Source of the DNA: Epiperipatus broadwayi
Taxonomy: Eukaryota; Onychophora; Udeonychophora; Euonychophora; Peripatidae
Direction: 5' to 3'
NCBI GenBank assembly: GCA_028023455.1
Contig: JAQFVV010000233.1
Location: 1-64,000, forward strand
Length of the DNA stretch: 64,000 nt
A model generated the notes under the pieces. The model searched no databases. It was not told the DNA's origin and saw only the letters and a list, made by a program, of their open reading frames with translations. Each line of letters begins with the position of its first letter. The first letter of the stretch is position 1. Position numbers and translations under genes: made by a program. Below, one piece after another: positions 24,736 to 36,599 of this stretch.

Positions 24736-26300
24736 GGATATCTAAGTAAACATAGGATTTTTATCTGGTAAACCAGTTCACAGTTCATTTCAATTATTAG
24801 TTAGTCAATGTGTATCTGGAGAGAAAAGAACAGAGGCTGAGTTGTTGACACGAATGATAATGAAATGAGCATAAAATAAAAAATGATTGTAATAAGATAC
24901 AGTTTTCCTTACAGATGGGAAATGTGTTTTATTCCTACTGACTCTGAGCCCGTGATTTATCTTTTATTAATTAAGAGTTGCAATAAGCATGCAGTACTCT
25001 TTTATTTCTGATATTATTAAAATTTATTTGAAATTATTTTATTTGAATAATAGATGTGCTCTTCTAAGACGTCTCTCACTTTATAAAAATTAAAACAAAG
25101 AAATAATAATTAACTAGTGAATGGCTAACATGACTTACCTTTTTCAGCATTATTTTCTAAATTTTAATTAATTAAATAAAAGTAGTCAAAATTAAATCCT
25201 AGTAATAGAAACAAAAGGATAAATTAAAAAAAAAGTCTTTCTGCAGAGTGAAATGAAGAAAAGACAATCTCTTAACATTTTTAATACAATTATTTCATAT
25301 ATGAATACGTGCTGGAGAAAAAGACTTAAAATAATAAAACTTATACTTTATTAATTGTTGAATATATCTGTCAAAAACTTATCTAAATAAAAGATATAGT
25401 AAAATTACATTTTGCTGAATAAGTGTCTCATCATATTGCTATTAAAGAATTTTTGTTTGACTTTAATATTCATCAAGTCATCGATCAGTGTAAAGCTCCA
25501 CAAGCTCAGAGGAATGAATACAACACAACTGTCACTTTATGCACTTTTCCACCTTCTGGTGGTTCATTTATTTTTAATATACTTGGTGACATGCTTTTAG
25601 AGAGTTAACAACTTCTGCACATGAATTGAAAATTTTAAATGTACTTCACTTCCCATATTTAAATATGCAGTAATCAAATAATTATTACATCACTTACTAA
25701 TTCATAACTAACTCCCTTAAGTTCTCACCCAAGTATTTAACCATTAAAAAATAATAAATTTTGAACTTCCAATAAAACAAATTATATTCCAATTATTAAT
25801 AAAAATGTTTAAAATTTGCAAAGTATTGTGTGTGTGTGTATGTGTGTTTGCAAACATATATATCTAGAATTTGCAGCAATCAACACTTTAGCCAAGCAAT
25901 AAAAAAACATTAGCCATGATAATTAGCCAAAAAGGCCAGTTGTACATAATATCCACTTCACATCCTTTATTACTTGAACTGACATCTCTCTCTTTTCATA
26001 AATGTGTGCATAAGTTTTTTTAATATTATACAACACTTTATTTATCTTTCCTTTCACGACCTTCCTTATCGTACTTTTCTGATAAATTATTAGAGATTTG
26101 ATTCTTTTATTTTATTTTCTCTACGTATAATTTTTATTATATTCTGAATTTTTTTGTTAATATATAATGCTTATTTTTTGCATAGTATTGTGATAATTTA
26201 TAATGTAGGAAATCACTCATTAACTTTCTCCTTAAAAAGAAAAATTAGGAAGATCCTCATATATAAATGCATAAAATTTCTACTGACTATAGTCTTTGAC
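24736..26300. other. AT-rich non-coding DNA
   Basis: Contains a short (TG)n run near 25828-25848. A 61-codon plus-strand frame at 25423-25608 has less biased composition than its surroundings (AIKEFLFDFNIHQVIDQCKA near its start) but matches nothing I know. Confidence 0.45.
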
Positions 26301-26314
26301 AGAATAACCTAGTT

Positions 26315-26814
26315 CAGGGGTGGGCAAATAGTGGCCCGGAGGCCACATGTGGCCCACTAAGAATTTTTATGCGGCCCGCCAAGACAATCAGAAAAATCCA
26401 CCTTGGATTGAGATTTCTTTCCCATTGCATGACCTAATTAATATTCATCTCATATTTTCCACTAGGATGGCCACATCAATACACATGCGCAGTGTAGATA
26501 CAATGTGCAGTGCTTTTCCAATTGATATGATTAATTTCAATTTTGTCTTTGCATTAGCAAATATATACATTTCCAACTTTAGTGAAACCATGAATGCTAC
26601 AAAAAAATGTAAAATCGGTAATGAATGTCATGTGTTTAATGAAGAATGGACAAACAAATATTTCTTTGGTAATACAGGGAATAAAGCAGTGTGTTTATTG
26701 TGTCATGAAAAAAAGATGCGGCCCTCTGTTAACCTTTGTTTACACAAAGTGGCCCCCTGATGCGGCCCTCCACCAACCTAGGCGAGCCCGATCCAAAACA
26801 ATTGCCCACCCCTG
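26315..26814 (+). mobile_element. hAT-type element, 500 bp, non-autonomous
   Basis: Perfect 13-bp terminal inverted repeats CAGGGGTGGGCAA and TTGCCCACCCCTG, the standard Charlie-like hAT ends, bound exactly 500 bp. Flanking octamers ACCTAGTT (26307-26314) and GCCTAGTT (26815-26822) match at 7 of 8, the hAT duplication length. Inside is a short piece of transposase N-terminus only; the catalytic and dimerisation parts are missing, so it must have moved using another copy's transposase. GC-rich ends (GTGGCCCGGAGGCCAC) contrast with the AT-rich surroundings. Confidence 0.9.
26580..26757 (+). pseudogene. hAT transposase N-terminal fragment (BED finger-like)
   Basis: The frame reads KKCKIGNECHVFNEEWTNKY, then FFGNTGNKAVCLLCHEKK. 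This resembles the N-terminus of hAT transposases and their domesticated relatives (GTF2IRD2- or ZBED-type), where R-x-F-x-x-x-W-x-x-x-Y-F-F precedes a C-x-x-C BED zinc finger that binds the element ends. The Cys pair CLLC is present but the paired His are gone because the frame runs into the 3' terminal region. About 50 residues remain of a usual 600 or more. Confidence 0.7.
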
Positions 26815-27050
26815 GCCTAGTTGGTTAGAATGTTATTTAAGATTCAGAATTCATGAATATCAAGGCTTAGATTTGATTCACATGTTAGCGCTGTCTCTGG
26901 TAAGGCAAAACGTTTATATATATATTCTTAACAGTTAAATGTATTTGAAAATTTTTAATAAAGTTTGAATTTTTCTAAAGACATTTAATTAATAATTAAT
27001 TCTAGATGATGAAAACAATCCAATACCTAATTACACAAAATATTAGGTTC

Positions 27051-28751
27051 TTTTGCACCTTAAGATTACATGAAACCAATAAATAACGAAATAACATTTT
27101 TAGTATTTTCATATAAGCATCAATTTATTGAAGTTTACAAACAATAAATCTTTTAGTAGCTTTGTAAAGTTTAAAATATGATCTTTTTTAAAAAGTATAT
27201 ATATAAAGGATTTTTATTTCTCTATTTTCTGATTTCCCAAGACAACAAAGTAAAGTAATCAGAGAACAGGATTCAAAGATTGACTTCCTTTTAAGAATTT
27301 TCACATTTCAGCACCAATAATGATGCTTTTAAAATAAATGGCATTATTACTTTATTTTTAATAAATGGCCTTCTAACGCAGGCAAAGTATTTTCTCCTTC
27401 CAAGGAATCATTCAGAAAATCAAAAGCGAAACTTTTTACATCATTACTCAAATAACAAATGTTTAGCTTTCACCTTATACAGACAGTAGAGATAGTTATT
27501 AAAAATTAAATAAGCCACTCTCTATGGGGCAATCCATTAGAAGAATTTTTTTGATTTGTTAACTTGGCCTGTGACTTGTAACAATAGTAATGAGGGGAGA
27601 AAAATAGAAATATTTAAACTATTATTACTTTTAATAATAAAGAGAGAGGGAGAGAGAAAAGATTTATAAAAAATATTAAAATAATTATATTAACGCTCAA
27701 ATATTTATTAATAAAAAAAGACATTCTTTTAAAAAAATACTCAAAGCCTTTTCAATAAATAAAAAGAAAGTACCTGCATTTATCTAAAAATATATATTTA
27801 TTTTGACTATACAGTAATATGTTACGTCTGCAACAATTGGCTCAAAGTATTTACATGGACATTGATACTGGCGAATAATTGCAAAGGTTATATATCTTTA
27901 CGATTAATACCTAACTTCTATAGAAAATGATTTTTACCGTTTAATTTACTTCAAACGCATGATTATTAATAATTTAGCAATATTGTATATTTATGAAATG
28001 ATTATTATTTGAAAGACAAATACTAGCTGCTTAAAAAAAGTGTTTATAAATCATCTATACATATACATTGTGCACATTACTATTAATAGTTTTGGATAAA
28101 AAAAACCGACAGGTTAATAATTAGGGTGATCATAAACCATTCTGTCGCAAAATAGAAGATAATTGTATATTTATATAACAATTAATATTTAAAATTAAAA
28201 TTATATTGTTTAAAACAAAGTATTTATGAAGATTAATAAGCAATAAAATAATTATCACAAAAAATAGAATAACTATTAATAAAAACAAAGATATAGTAAA
28301 AAACCTGAGAAAAAATTAAAATGTGGCTGTGCTAATATAAAGTACTTCATGGTGATTAGATATGTGTAGATCTTTTATATTTATATCCGTAACAATCTTG
28401 ATTTTAATTTTACAAATAATCAAATATATATATATATATGCTAAAATAAAACTTAGTTTGTAAAGTATTTGCCCACACACATTCTAAAATAAACAAATTT
28501 CATTTTGACACTCAAAGAAAGCAATTTACAACAATTCTTAGGCTTGTAAAATTTCTACCATTAATTTTGCACTGGGAGCTAAATTAAGTAAGATTTTGAT
28601 TTATTAAATAGCAGCAATATTATAAATGTAAATATTTTAAAATCAAGATTGAAAAGAAAGTGAGACAAATCGTCTGAGAGATAATTTTTGGCACTGCTCT
28701 TCTGCCTATGCAAGTACTCCTAGATGTATATATATGTGTGTATATGTGTGA
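27051..28751. other. AT-rich non-coding DNA
   Basis: Nothing recognised; contains short AT dinucleotide runs such as 28425-28440. Confidence 0.6.
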
Positions 28752-28984
28752 GGCTGCAGAAAGGAGTTTGCTATTAACTGAAAGGAGACCCTTTGATTCC
28801 TCTTGGAGGCCTTAAAGGAACCGATATGGGCAAATTCCTAATGTCCACTCCATACGTTCTTGTCGTTGCAGCTGTTATTACTATATGATTATTTATATAG
28901 TATACAAACATGGATGGGCTGCTCACCAACACGCTTAGCCAGCGTGGTGAGTTTATTGGCTTTTTACCTCGGAGTTTAAGAAAA

Positions 28985-29227
28985 GAAGTGAAAGTAAATG
29001 GAGATTATTTAAGTCATTTAGATTTTGCAGATGAAGCAGTTGTTTTTGCAAATAATGCTTTAGAACTACAGGAAATGTTGCAGGAGTTATCAGATGAAAG
29101 TAGGAAAGTAGGACTAAAGATAAATGCTAAAAAGACTAAACTAATGTTTAATAGATTTTCTCAAAATATGAAAATAGAGATTGATTATGATGAGTTAGAA
29201 AAAGTTAACAGTTACAAATACCTTGGT
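28985..29227 (+). pseudogene. RTE RT motif C segment, inactive
   Basis: VKVNGDYLSHLDFADEAVVF contains the RT active site with the second catalytic Asp changed to Glu (FADE). GLKINAKKTKLM (motif D region) and NSYKYLG follow, ending at a stop codon TAG at 29228 where the other copy has Gln. The open frame starts within the leader at 28910, giving a chimeric N-terminus that no family protein has. Confidence 0.85.
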
Positions 29228-29795
29228 TAGATTATTAATACAGATGGAAATATAATGGATGAATTTAATCATAGAATTAAATTTGGTTGGAGTACTTTTG
29301 ATAGAAATAACTTGATACTAAAAGGAAATATGCCTATGTGTTTGAAAAGGAAGGTTTTTAATAAATATGTTTTGCCAGTTCTTACTTATGGATCTGAGAC
29401 TTGGACACTTAATAGAAGAGCAATACAGAGACTTCAGACCACTCAAAGAAGTATGGAGAGATGCATGTTGGGAGTAACAAGAAGGGATCGAAAATGCAAT
29501 GTATGGGTAAGAGAACAAACAGGTGTTACTGACCTCATTAAAAAAATTAAAAGTCTGAAGTGGAGTTGGGCTGGTCATATTGTTAGAAGAGATGATAACA
29601 GATAGACAATTGAAATTTTAAACTGGATTCCAAGAGATTGTAAAAGACCCAGAAAAAGACCACGTGAGATGGATGGATGAAATAAGAAAGTGTGCAGGGG
29701 TGATGTGGAGAAGAAAAGCTAAAGATAGGAAAAGATGGATTGAACTTGGAGAGACCTTTATCCTGCAGTGGATTGATAATGGTTAATGATGATGA
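29228..29795 (+). pseudogene. RTE RT thumb and C-terminal region, broken
   Basis: After the stop the same frame continues to 29605: LPVLTYGSETWTLNRRAIQR, RSMERCMLGVTRRDRK and KWSWAGHIVRRDDNR, then another stop where the relative has Trp. Further on, a frameshift breaks the Arg/Pro-rich RKRP segment. The DNA stays close to the copy at 49 kb, so the lesions are few relative to the alignment length. Confidence 0.85.
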
Positions 29796-29800
29796 TGATG

Positions 29801-31685
29801 TGTGTAAAACCTTGATGAATTGTTATTCAAGAAACTGGGGAAAGAAGACAATAATGCCAGAAACCTTTTAAAATTATTGACAATAACAATCTAATGATTA
29901 TTTATTGAAATAACAGCAAAGTGCAATACTGATTTTATAATTCATAATATTCCACATCTACTACTTACAAAATGCAAATATGTTAATAAAAAGTACTATA
30001 TAGTGATTAGATATTTATAAAGTTTTTATATTTACATTCCAAAACAATTTTGATGTTAATTCTATAAATAATAAGAGATAAGTGAATTGATCTTTAACAA
30101 TTATGATTCAAGATTTCATAAATCTAGAGAAATTTTAAAAATATCTTTAATTGACAATTATTTTTTAAAATTTAAACATTTCCATATTTGTTTTTATCAT
30201 GTTATCTGCATATATGGTATAACTACTTGAAAGTTTCTACTTTTACTATTGCTTCAGAAATTCACAGTTTGGCACAGTTTCAAGTTAGCCATCCCACTAT
30301 ATCAAAAATTAAATATAATAAATAGGTTAATATATAAAGTTATGTATATAGATATAGGCTAAAGGCCTTGAATAAATTAAAATTTAAAATGGAACATTCA
30401 TAATCATCCTTGATAAAGCAATACTCTCAACAATAGTGTTTTCAAAGACTTCATTTCAGCCAATAAAATTAAAATAAAGAAAGAGAAATGGAAGGCAAAG
30501 AGTACTATGTGTCATTTTTTAAAAAAAATATCCATGTACATCAAACCTTGATTTGTCAATGATTGATGGAAAAAATTAACAGTTTGAGGAATATGAGAAT
30601 CAGGAAAAATAATCATATATTTCTATAGTTCTGAGTAGTATTTATATTTTTAAATCATTAATCATAATATTTATTGTTTGGTGAAATATAAACCATCATT
30701 AGTAACAGACTTAATAAAATAATTATATTGAAGAATATATTTCCAATATAACATGTATTAAAAAAATATATAATAAATAATATATCAATGAATATCTGAG
30801 GTATTGAAAAAATTAAAATTGTTTAATAATATTTTTATATTAAATGCTTCCTTGGCTAACCTGAAAAGTATTCTATTAATTCATTATAATTTAATGCATT
30901 TAAAATTTCATTCTTGTTATTGATAATGGTTAATATGTACAATGTAGATTATAATTAATATTAATTTGAAAAAGTTTTAGTCCATTATCACTAGAAGACA
31001 TTGAGCAAAAATACTGCGCAGAGAAGTAGCAATATTTGATAAAATTTGTAGCACATTATTTTGTTTTAAACCTGTTATCTTGAAAACCTGTCAAACTGAA
31101 TTCTTAAAAGAATTGGTTTGGGACAATTTTTACAATAATTTTGGTTTTAACAATATTAGAATAAAATGCTATATGTTGCCAGAAAGTGTAAATACCAAAG
31201 AAAAATAAAGCTAAAAATATATAGTAATTACCATTAAAAAATTATAAAAAATTTTTTAACAGTCTGAAAATTTTTTCCTTTTATGATTAACTCAATTTTT
31301 AATTTATATTTTATTAATAATTTTATTATATTCCTCACAAAATTATGATTCAAATCATATATAATGCCACTTGCCTAAAATAATTTATTACTTCAATACA
31401 TCAAGAAACAGAAATATGAGAATACTTCACTTTTATTTGTATGCAAAAAGTTGAAAAACCATCAAAATGTTTGTGAGCAATATATTTGTTCAATAATAAA
31501 ATGGATAAAAAAATATTAATCAAACAATAATTATTTTAGATCAAAGATTCTGAAATTATCTTTAATAATCATCAAAAAAACAAAAACAAATAAATAACTA
31601 TTAATTTTCAAAGGTTTTGATACCATAAAAATATAATATAAAATATAAACAAAACAATGCCAGAATAATTCAAAAGTCATTATCT
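29801..31685. other. AT-rich non-coding DNA
   Basis: No reading frame or repeat with recognisable affinity on either strand. Confidence 0.6.
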
Positions 31686-31689
31686 GGAC

Positions 31690-32300
31690 TTTCTATCTCA
31701 CTCATATTGAAACTGCTTTTGATTGGTCAAATTGACACCATCCATATAGCAGTTATATATTTTTACTAAATATGGGCATGAATATGATTGTCATGACCCA
31801 TTTTTTGGCTATCATCATTTCAAGAAAGTGGTTAACATTAGTAATCACAGCAATTGGTTTCTTATCCATTGAAACCAAAAATTGAAGACAACTGTCTTTG
31901 TCAATGACAAAATTCTTTTTATTTTAGAATTTTTATATACTTCAATGATGCTAGCTGAAATAGCTTTTTTTCTTACAATTAGTGTCCCTTTAAAGGTATA
32001 ACTTATTTCTATATAACTCTTTATTAGCTGGACATTAAAAAAAATCTGCCACAAAAAATGTGATGCTATTTTGCAAAATGTGGCAAAACTACTAACAGAA
32101 TAGTTCAAAAACCCAGACTTAGATTGTAATCTGCACTTGAATCTTTGCCTATATACAATTCCATATGGTACATATAACCACACGTTCACCACTTGAAACT
32201 TTTTTTATTGGTTTTGGATTATAATATCACATCATATTAAGACAAGTAAATTTAGTGATTGCTTCATGAACAGCAACTTCCCTGTATATCAGATATGCAG
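31690..32300 (-). pseudogene. piggyBac-type transposase fossil, catalytic core
   Basis: Minus-strand readings, with stops, keep the order of the piggyBac DDE/D core. EVAVHEAITKF (32253-32280) matches V-D-E-x-M-x-x-F with the first catalytic Asp now His; NPKPIKK follows where the family has KPxK. VADFF then CPANKELYRNKLYL (about 31990-32050) matches the second Asp context D-N-F-F-x-S-x-x-L. KKNFVIDKD and VSMDKKPIAVITNVNH (31827-31920) match the R-G-E and W-x-D-K-K-x-V-x-x-L-S-T strand. YGWCQFDQSKAV (31709-31745) matches G-G-V-D-x-F-D-Q with the third Asp now Cys. Spacing from first to third site is about 177 codons, against 179 in moth piggyBac (D268 to D447). Two of three catalytic residues are lost. 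Confidence 0.7.
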
Positions 32301-32930
32301 CTTTAAAGTTTATGTTGCACTGATCTGTAATAAACCTAATTTTATATATTTGGTCAAACTATTACCTGGTATTTTTTTATTATCATTGAAATACAGACAC
32401 AATAATAAATTATAAAACTTATGTGAATCATTATATTTCCAAAATAAGACCATTTTAGACTTACATCTGAGTCCCAAATATCACCCAGCTGCTACCTTGC
32501 AAAAAATTCTTAGTGTCATTCCAAAATTGCAGATAATTCATGATTTGATACACTTTTGCCAATTCCATATTTTTTCTCTTTAGTGGCATATTTATTATTT
32601 TCATTAATACTTTTGTGACACACTTTCTTATAAAATAAGCAAATGAAAAAATCAAATTAAATATCCATATGTAATGGGAAACTTTGGACTTAGAGATAAG
32701 GCAAAACTGCCTATATGCACCGGCTCTTCAATTACATTCAGTGCATGTTCATAAGCCATCAAAATGAAAGGCCTGGTAAACTTGTACTTTCTGCAGGTAC
32801 AAATTGCTGAGCTTTTCTTCATCTTTACAATGATAAAAACTATTTCATCTTTTAAAAATAAATTATGTCTAAAAGATTCATCAAAACTGCTGGAAGATAA
32901 AATATCTCCGGAATCAAAGGACCTAAAAAT
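32301..32930 (-). pseudogene. Possible piggyBac N-terminal remains
   Basis: Upstream on the minus strand the sequence stays somewhat less AT-rich and has partial frames (for example 32461-32655), reading KCVTKVLMKIINMPLKRKNM and YQIMNYLQFWNDT. The position fits the N-terminal half of a piggyBac transposase, but no family motif is clear. Terminal repeats with the CCC start and flanking TTAA were not located. Confidence 0.35.
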
Positions 32931-33599
32931 TTAGAAAAAAATACAATACTTGAATTCATGTCTGAATATATTTTTTTCAACAAAAAATTCACCATGACCT
33001 TTTCTTTGTAAGATCTAATAAAGTGAGAAAGTAAATAATAAAGTTATTTAAATTAAAATTAATAAAAAAATTAAATTTTATTGTAGAAAACCAAGGTGAA
33101 TATCTTTTAATAAAAAAAACCTCAAAGAAAACAATGTAACATGCACATGGTTAGTTCACATGGATTTTCTGCAATAAATAAAACAAAAAAAATTACAATA
33201 TTAAAAATCACATTTTATTAGCATTTTATCATTTACATGTTAAACTGAATAAACAAAAAAAAAGGCTTTCTCTTTAGTAAGGCCCATGCTTAGATATGTT
33301 TGAGATGTAATGCTAATCTGGTCTTGGTTATAATTCTCCTAGGAAACTCCATGTTTTTTATATTGCCATTTTGTAAATTTAGACAAATGTTCATCATGTT
33401 AAAAACAATTATTTCTTTTCTTTTCAGTTCTTTCTTTTTTAAAATATTATCAAGCTTAAAATTAAATGAATTAATGCAATTCAATTCATAATATTAAGAC
33501 TTAAAAATATTCAATTAGTTGTAAAAATGTCAAAATTCCAACAATTTAATTCTAGAAAATGACAATCAAATGTGTTTTGCATTATACCATACAATCTTT

Positions 33600-33638
<39 letters not shown>

Positions 33639-33650
33639 ATATATCGATAG

Positions 33651-33697
<47 letters not shown>

Positions 33698-34311
33698 TTC
33701 TTAAATATTTTTAATAATATACTTTATAATAAAAAATATGATTATTAACTTGTGAAATTCACAGTTTTTCCAAATAGATATACATCATAAAACAAAAGTT
33801 TATATTTATAATGTAAGATAGTATAATAATTTATATACTTTCAATTATCATTATCTATGATCAGTAAAGTTCTGTTACTTAAAATTAGAAGATATATTTA
33901 AAAAGTCAAATAATCAACATACAAAATTAGTACTTTACCAATAACAATAAACCAATATAAAAATATGATCATGAAAGAGTTTAAATAACTATGATTAACT
34001 TCAAAAATCTGAAAACATTATTCTAAAATGTCTCAGCTTAAGGTGCAAAAAAACTATTCTAAAACTAGCAGCATTACTGAAGAACAGATACACTGAATAG
34101 AATTCAATACTGACAAATTCTGAAGAAAATTTTCAAATACAACAAACAAAAAAATATTTATTATTCTGTGAAATTTTAATAAAATATTTAGCCATAATAT
34201 TTTCCCAAAACAAGTTTGAAATTTGGCTTTAAACTATTGCAAATCACATTTAAAATGACAGTTATTTTCAATAGTAAATGATTAATTAGCTTTATATATA
34301 TATATATATAT
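32931..34311. other. AT-rich non-coding DNA
   Basis: Nothing recognised except (AT)n tracts at 33601-33692 and 34290-34311. Confidence 0.6.
33601..33692. repeat. (AT)n microsatellite
   Basis: AT dinucleotides with a central GTATATATCGATAGATATA interruption, giving a largely self-complementary tract. Confidence 0.95.
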
Positions 34312-34600
34312 TGTAACGGCAACTAGAAGAAGGGGAATGCATCTGACTACAATCAGACTTAGGGTCTTTGAGTAGGGTGCTGTAAATGCTGCACTGCAGT
34401 AACTAACAAATGATCATATCCACCTCCAATGGATTAGCTCTATGTTAACTCATTAAGTTGTAAGGGTAGCTTACAATCCAGTTTAAACCAACCCTTATTT
34501 ATATATAAGATCCAATTACACCCATGAAGGACATAAACTGAGATAATAGGTTAGGTACACATTATTTATTATATTTCTTTTCATGCAAATAGACATATAC
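34312..34600 (+). repeat. Interspersed repeat, left inverted copy
   Basis: Begins TGTAACGGCAACTAGAAGAA after an AT run. It aligns to the reverse complement of 36600-36886; strongly over the first 140 bp (shared GACTACAATCAGA, AGGGTCTT, AATGATCATATCCACC, CAATGGATTA), then weakly. The TGTAACGG start resembles retroviral-type LTR starts, so it may be a solo LTR, or a terminal inverted repeat. Confidence 0.7.
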
Positions 34601-36599
34601 ACATTCAAAGTTTATTTTAATAAGTACCAAACCAAGAGAATGCTAAAATAAAGTAAATACTTTATTTCAATGTAAAATAAAAGCCTAAGGATAGAAACCT
34701 TTCATATATATACCTATACCAATAAAGACTTGTTTGTCAATGTGTAAACATTACAATATAAGACAGAAAATTAGTAGACATGGTGATGACCTGATGTCAA
34801 GTCAATACTTAAGCAACCAAGTATTAAAAAATGAAAGTACAATTTTACTAAGTAATTTTACTACATAATCTTATTACGTAATTTCAATAACAAGCAATAG
34901 CCACATACAGTGATGGAAAGGAAATTGAAAATGTGAGTTTGCTAAACAATGGAAGTGAGCTCTAGTATAAAAACAAACATAGTTCATTTCCATTCTCCTT
35001 CATATTTTATCAGAGGATATAATAACCACAGACTGTAAATATCTTAAAATCAAACATCAGCATGAAGGATAAAATGGATGTGTTTGAAAATACCATATCA
35101 TTTGTATAAAATTTTATAATGCTAAAAGTTAAAAGAAATCATAGTCAACATTTAAAATGACAAAAGTTGATGAATTTTAGCAGTGTAACTAAAGAACTGA
35201 AATAATTTTACATCGATAATCAAAAACAAAAGATTGTGCTATCAGTCAAACAAAAAGAAAAAAGAATATTGTATTGCCAGAATTTACATATAAATGATGA
35301 AGTAAAATTTTTCTTTGCATAAATTTACTAAACACCAACTAATAAGCTGAAGAAAATTAAATTTTTTATAAATTATTAAACAATATATACTGGCTAGATA
35401 AACATGCCATAGGACTGGGATGCTGCCTTAAGAAAGATGATTTAATTCACTTATTAAATAATGCCTAGAAAAACACCAAACAACTCATCTGAAGTGTCTG
35501 AGTGGATCCAGGAAGAAAGTGACATCTGAAATGGAAACAACCTCATTCAAGCACATTTCTGGAGAATATGAATGAGCTATGAAGAATTTATTAGAATGGA
35601 CTGATGAGGAGATATAGACTATATCCATGAGAGACGTTAATCTTAAAATCATAGACTCTAATCAAGAAGATTTGAGCAAAATCAAACTTATTATGTTATT
35701 TATTTATTTTTTACTTTGTACATTTGTAAAATTCTATCTTCATTTTTCTCTCATAGTTGGAAGTTTCAGCATGTTTGCAGTTGGAACAGTCCATTGCAAT
35801 AAGAACTAATATAGCACAGAGGGGAAGATTTATTAAACTAGAAAATCTTTTTTTTAAATAAAGTTTAGGTTAATTCCCTCCATACTGATGTGATATCTGA
35901 TCATCATCATCACATAATATGAGATGAGGTAAGAATTTTTGTTACTCTTCATATTAATTACATGCACTAGTACAGGACAAGGTTTGTGTTATTTTTTATA
36001 TTTAACTAATAATCATTATACATAGTTTATTTGGTATAAATGATTAATGCTCTGGTATAAATAATTAATGCTCTTGTGTGAATGTTCTTTTCTATCAACA
36101 TTAGAAAACTTGTACATAGTTAGAGGGGTCCCCAAAGAATATGGAACCTCTACAGTTGATATTGTAAATACAGTGAAATAATCTTGTAAATAGTTAGTCA
36201 GCTTCATGATCATTATGACAATGAACTAATAATTTCTCTTTTATTTTGCCAATCTTATCTGCTTTGTAAATAATGAGTGTTTATTGATGCATATTTACCA
36301 TGGGTATGGGTTGGAATAATAGATAATTTTAATCATTGATATGGTAGAGATGCACACTGGACACATATTACATCTTTTACAATGTTAATACAGTTTGGAT
36401 TTTTTATCTATTATAAATAAAATTTGTTAATGTGTTTTAAATCAAATTGGTCTCTGGTTTATCAAATTCATTCATATACTTACTCATCAATTTAATTGAT
36501 TAAATATGTATATATACCCACCCACATATTATTATAATATATAACACCACAATATGGTTGGATGTATCCTAAGTCAATAAAAACCTATGTAGAGGTGTG
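34601..36599. other. Interior between inverted repeat copies, no clear gene
   Basis: AT-rich, no convincing transposase or polymerase. A short frame near 35460-35530 (MPRKTPNNSSEVSEWIQEES then a stop) is the least biased reading but matches no family I know. If the flanking copies are termini of one element, this is its non-coding interior. Confidence 0.4.

Larger units (their letters stand above)
26301..27050 (+). mobile_element. tRNA-derived SINE, split by hAT insertion
   Basis: After the hAT element the sequence GCCTAGTTGGTTAGAATG is a tRNA box A-like start, and CTTAGATTTGATTCACATG about 50 bp on is box B-like. The body GTTAGCGCTGTCTCTGGTAA then AAACGTT and the tail with TTTTTCTAAAGACATTTAAT and TAGATGATGAAAACAATCC align with the palindromic SINE at 1877-2167. 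It lacks most of the 42-bp tandem region and the CTGAAGAAGAGG segment. The few bases 5' of the hAT (26301-26314) belong to its head. Its divergence shows this is an older copy than the palindrome. Confidence 0.7.
28752..29800 (+). mobile_element. RTE element with large internal deletion
   Basis: The first about 215 bp match the leader of the full RTE copy (which begins at 52226 on the minus strand), starting GGCTGCAGAAAGGAGTTTGC. The leader then joins, near 28980-28990, directly to the RT segment just before motif C. About 2.1 kb present in the full copy (whole endonuclease and RT fingers and palm) is missing. The 3' end, with ATG repeats, matches. ATGTGTG occurs at both borders and may be the target duplication. 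Both true ends are kept, so this is an internal deletion or template jump, not the usual 5' truncation. Confidence 0.85.

Noticed and set aside
31845-32192. Independent 115-codon gene on the minus strand
   Set aside because: It overlaps the piggyBac trace in a different or partly shifted frame, so it is better explained as part of the decayed transposase region.
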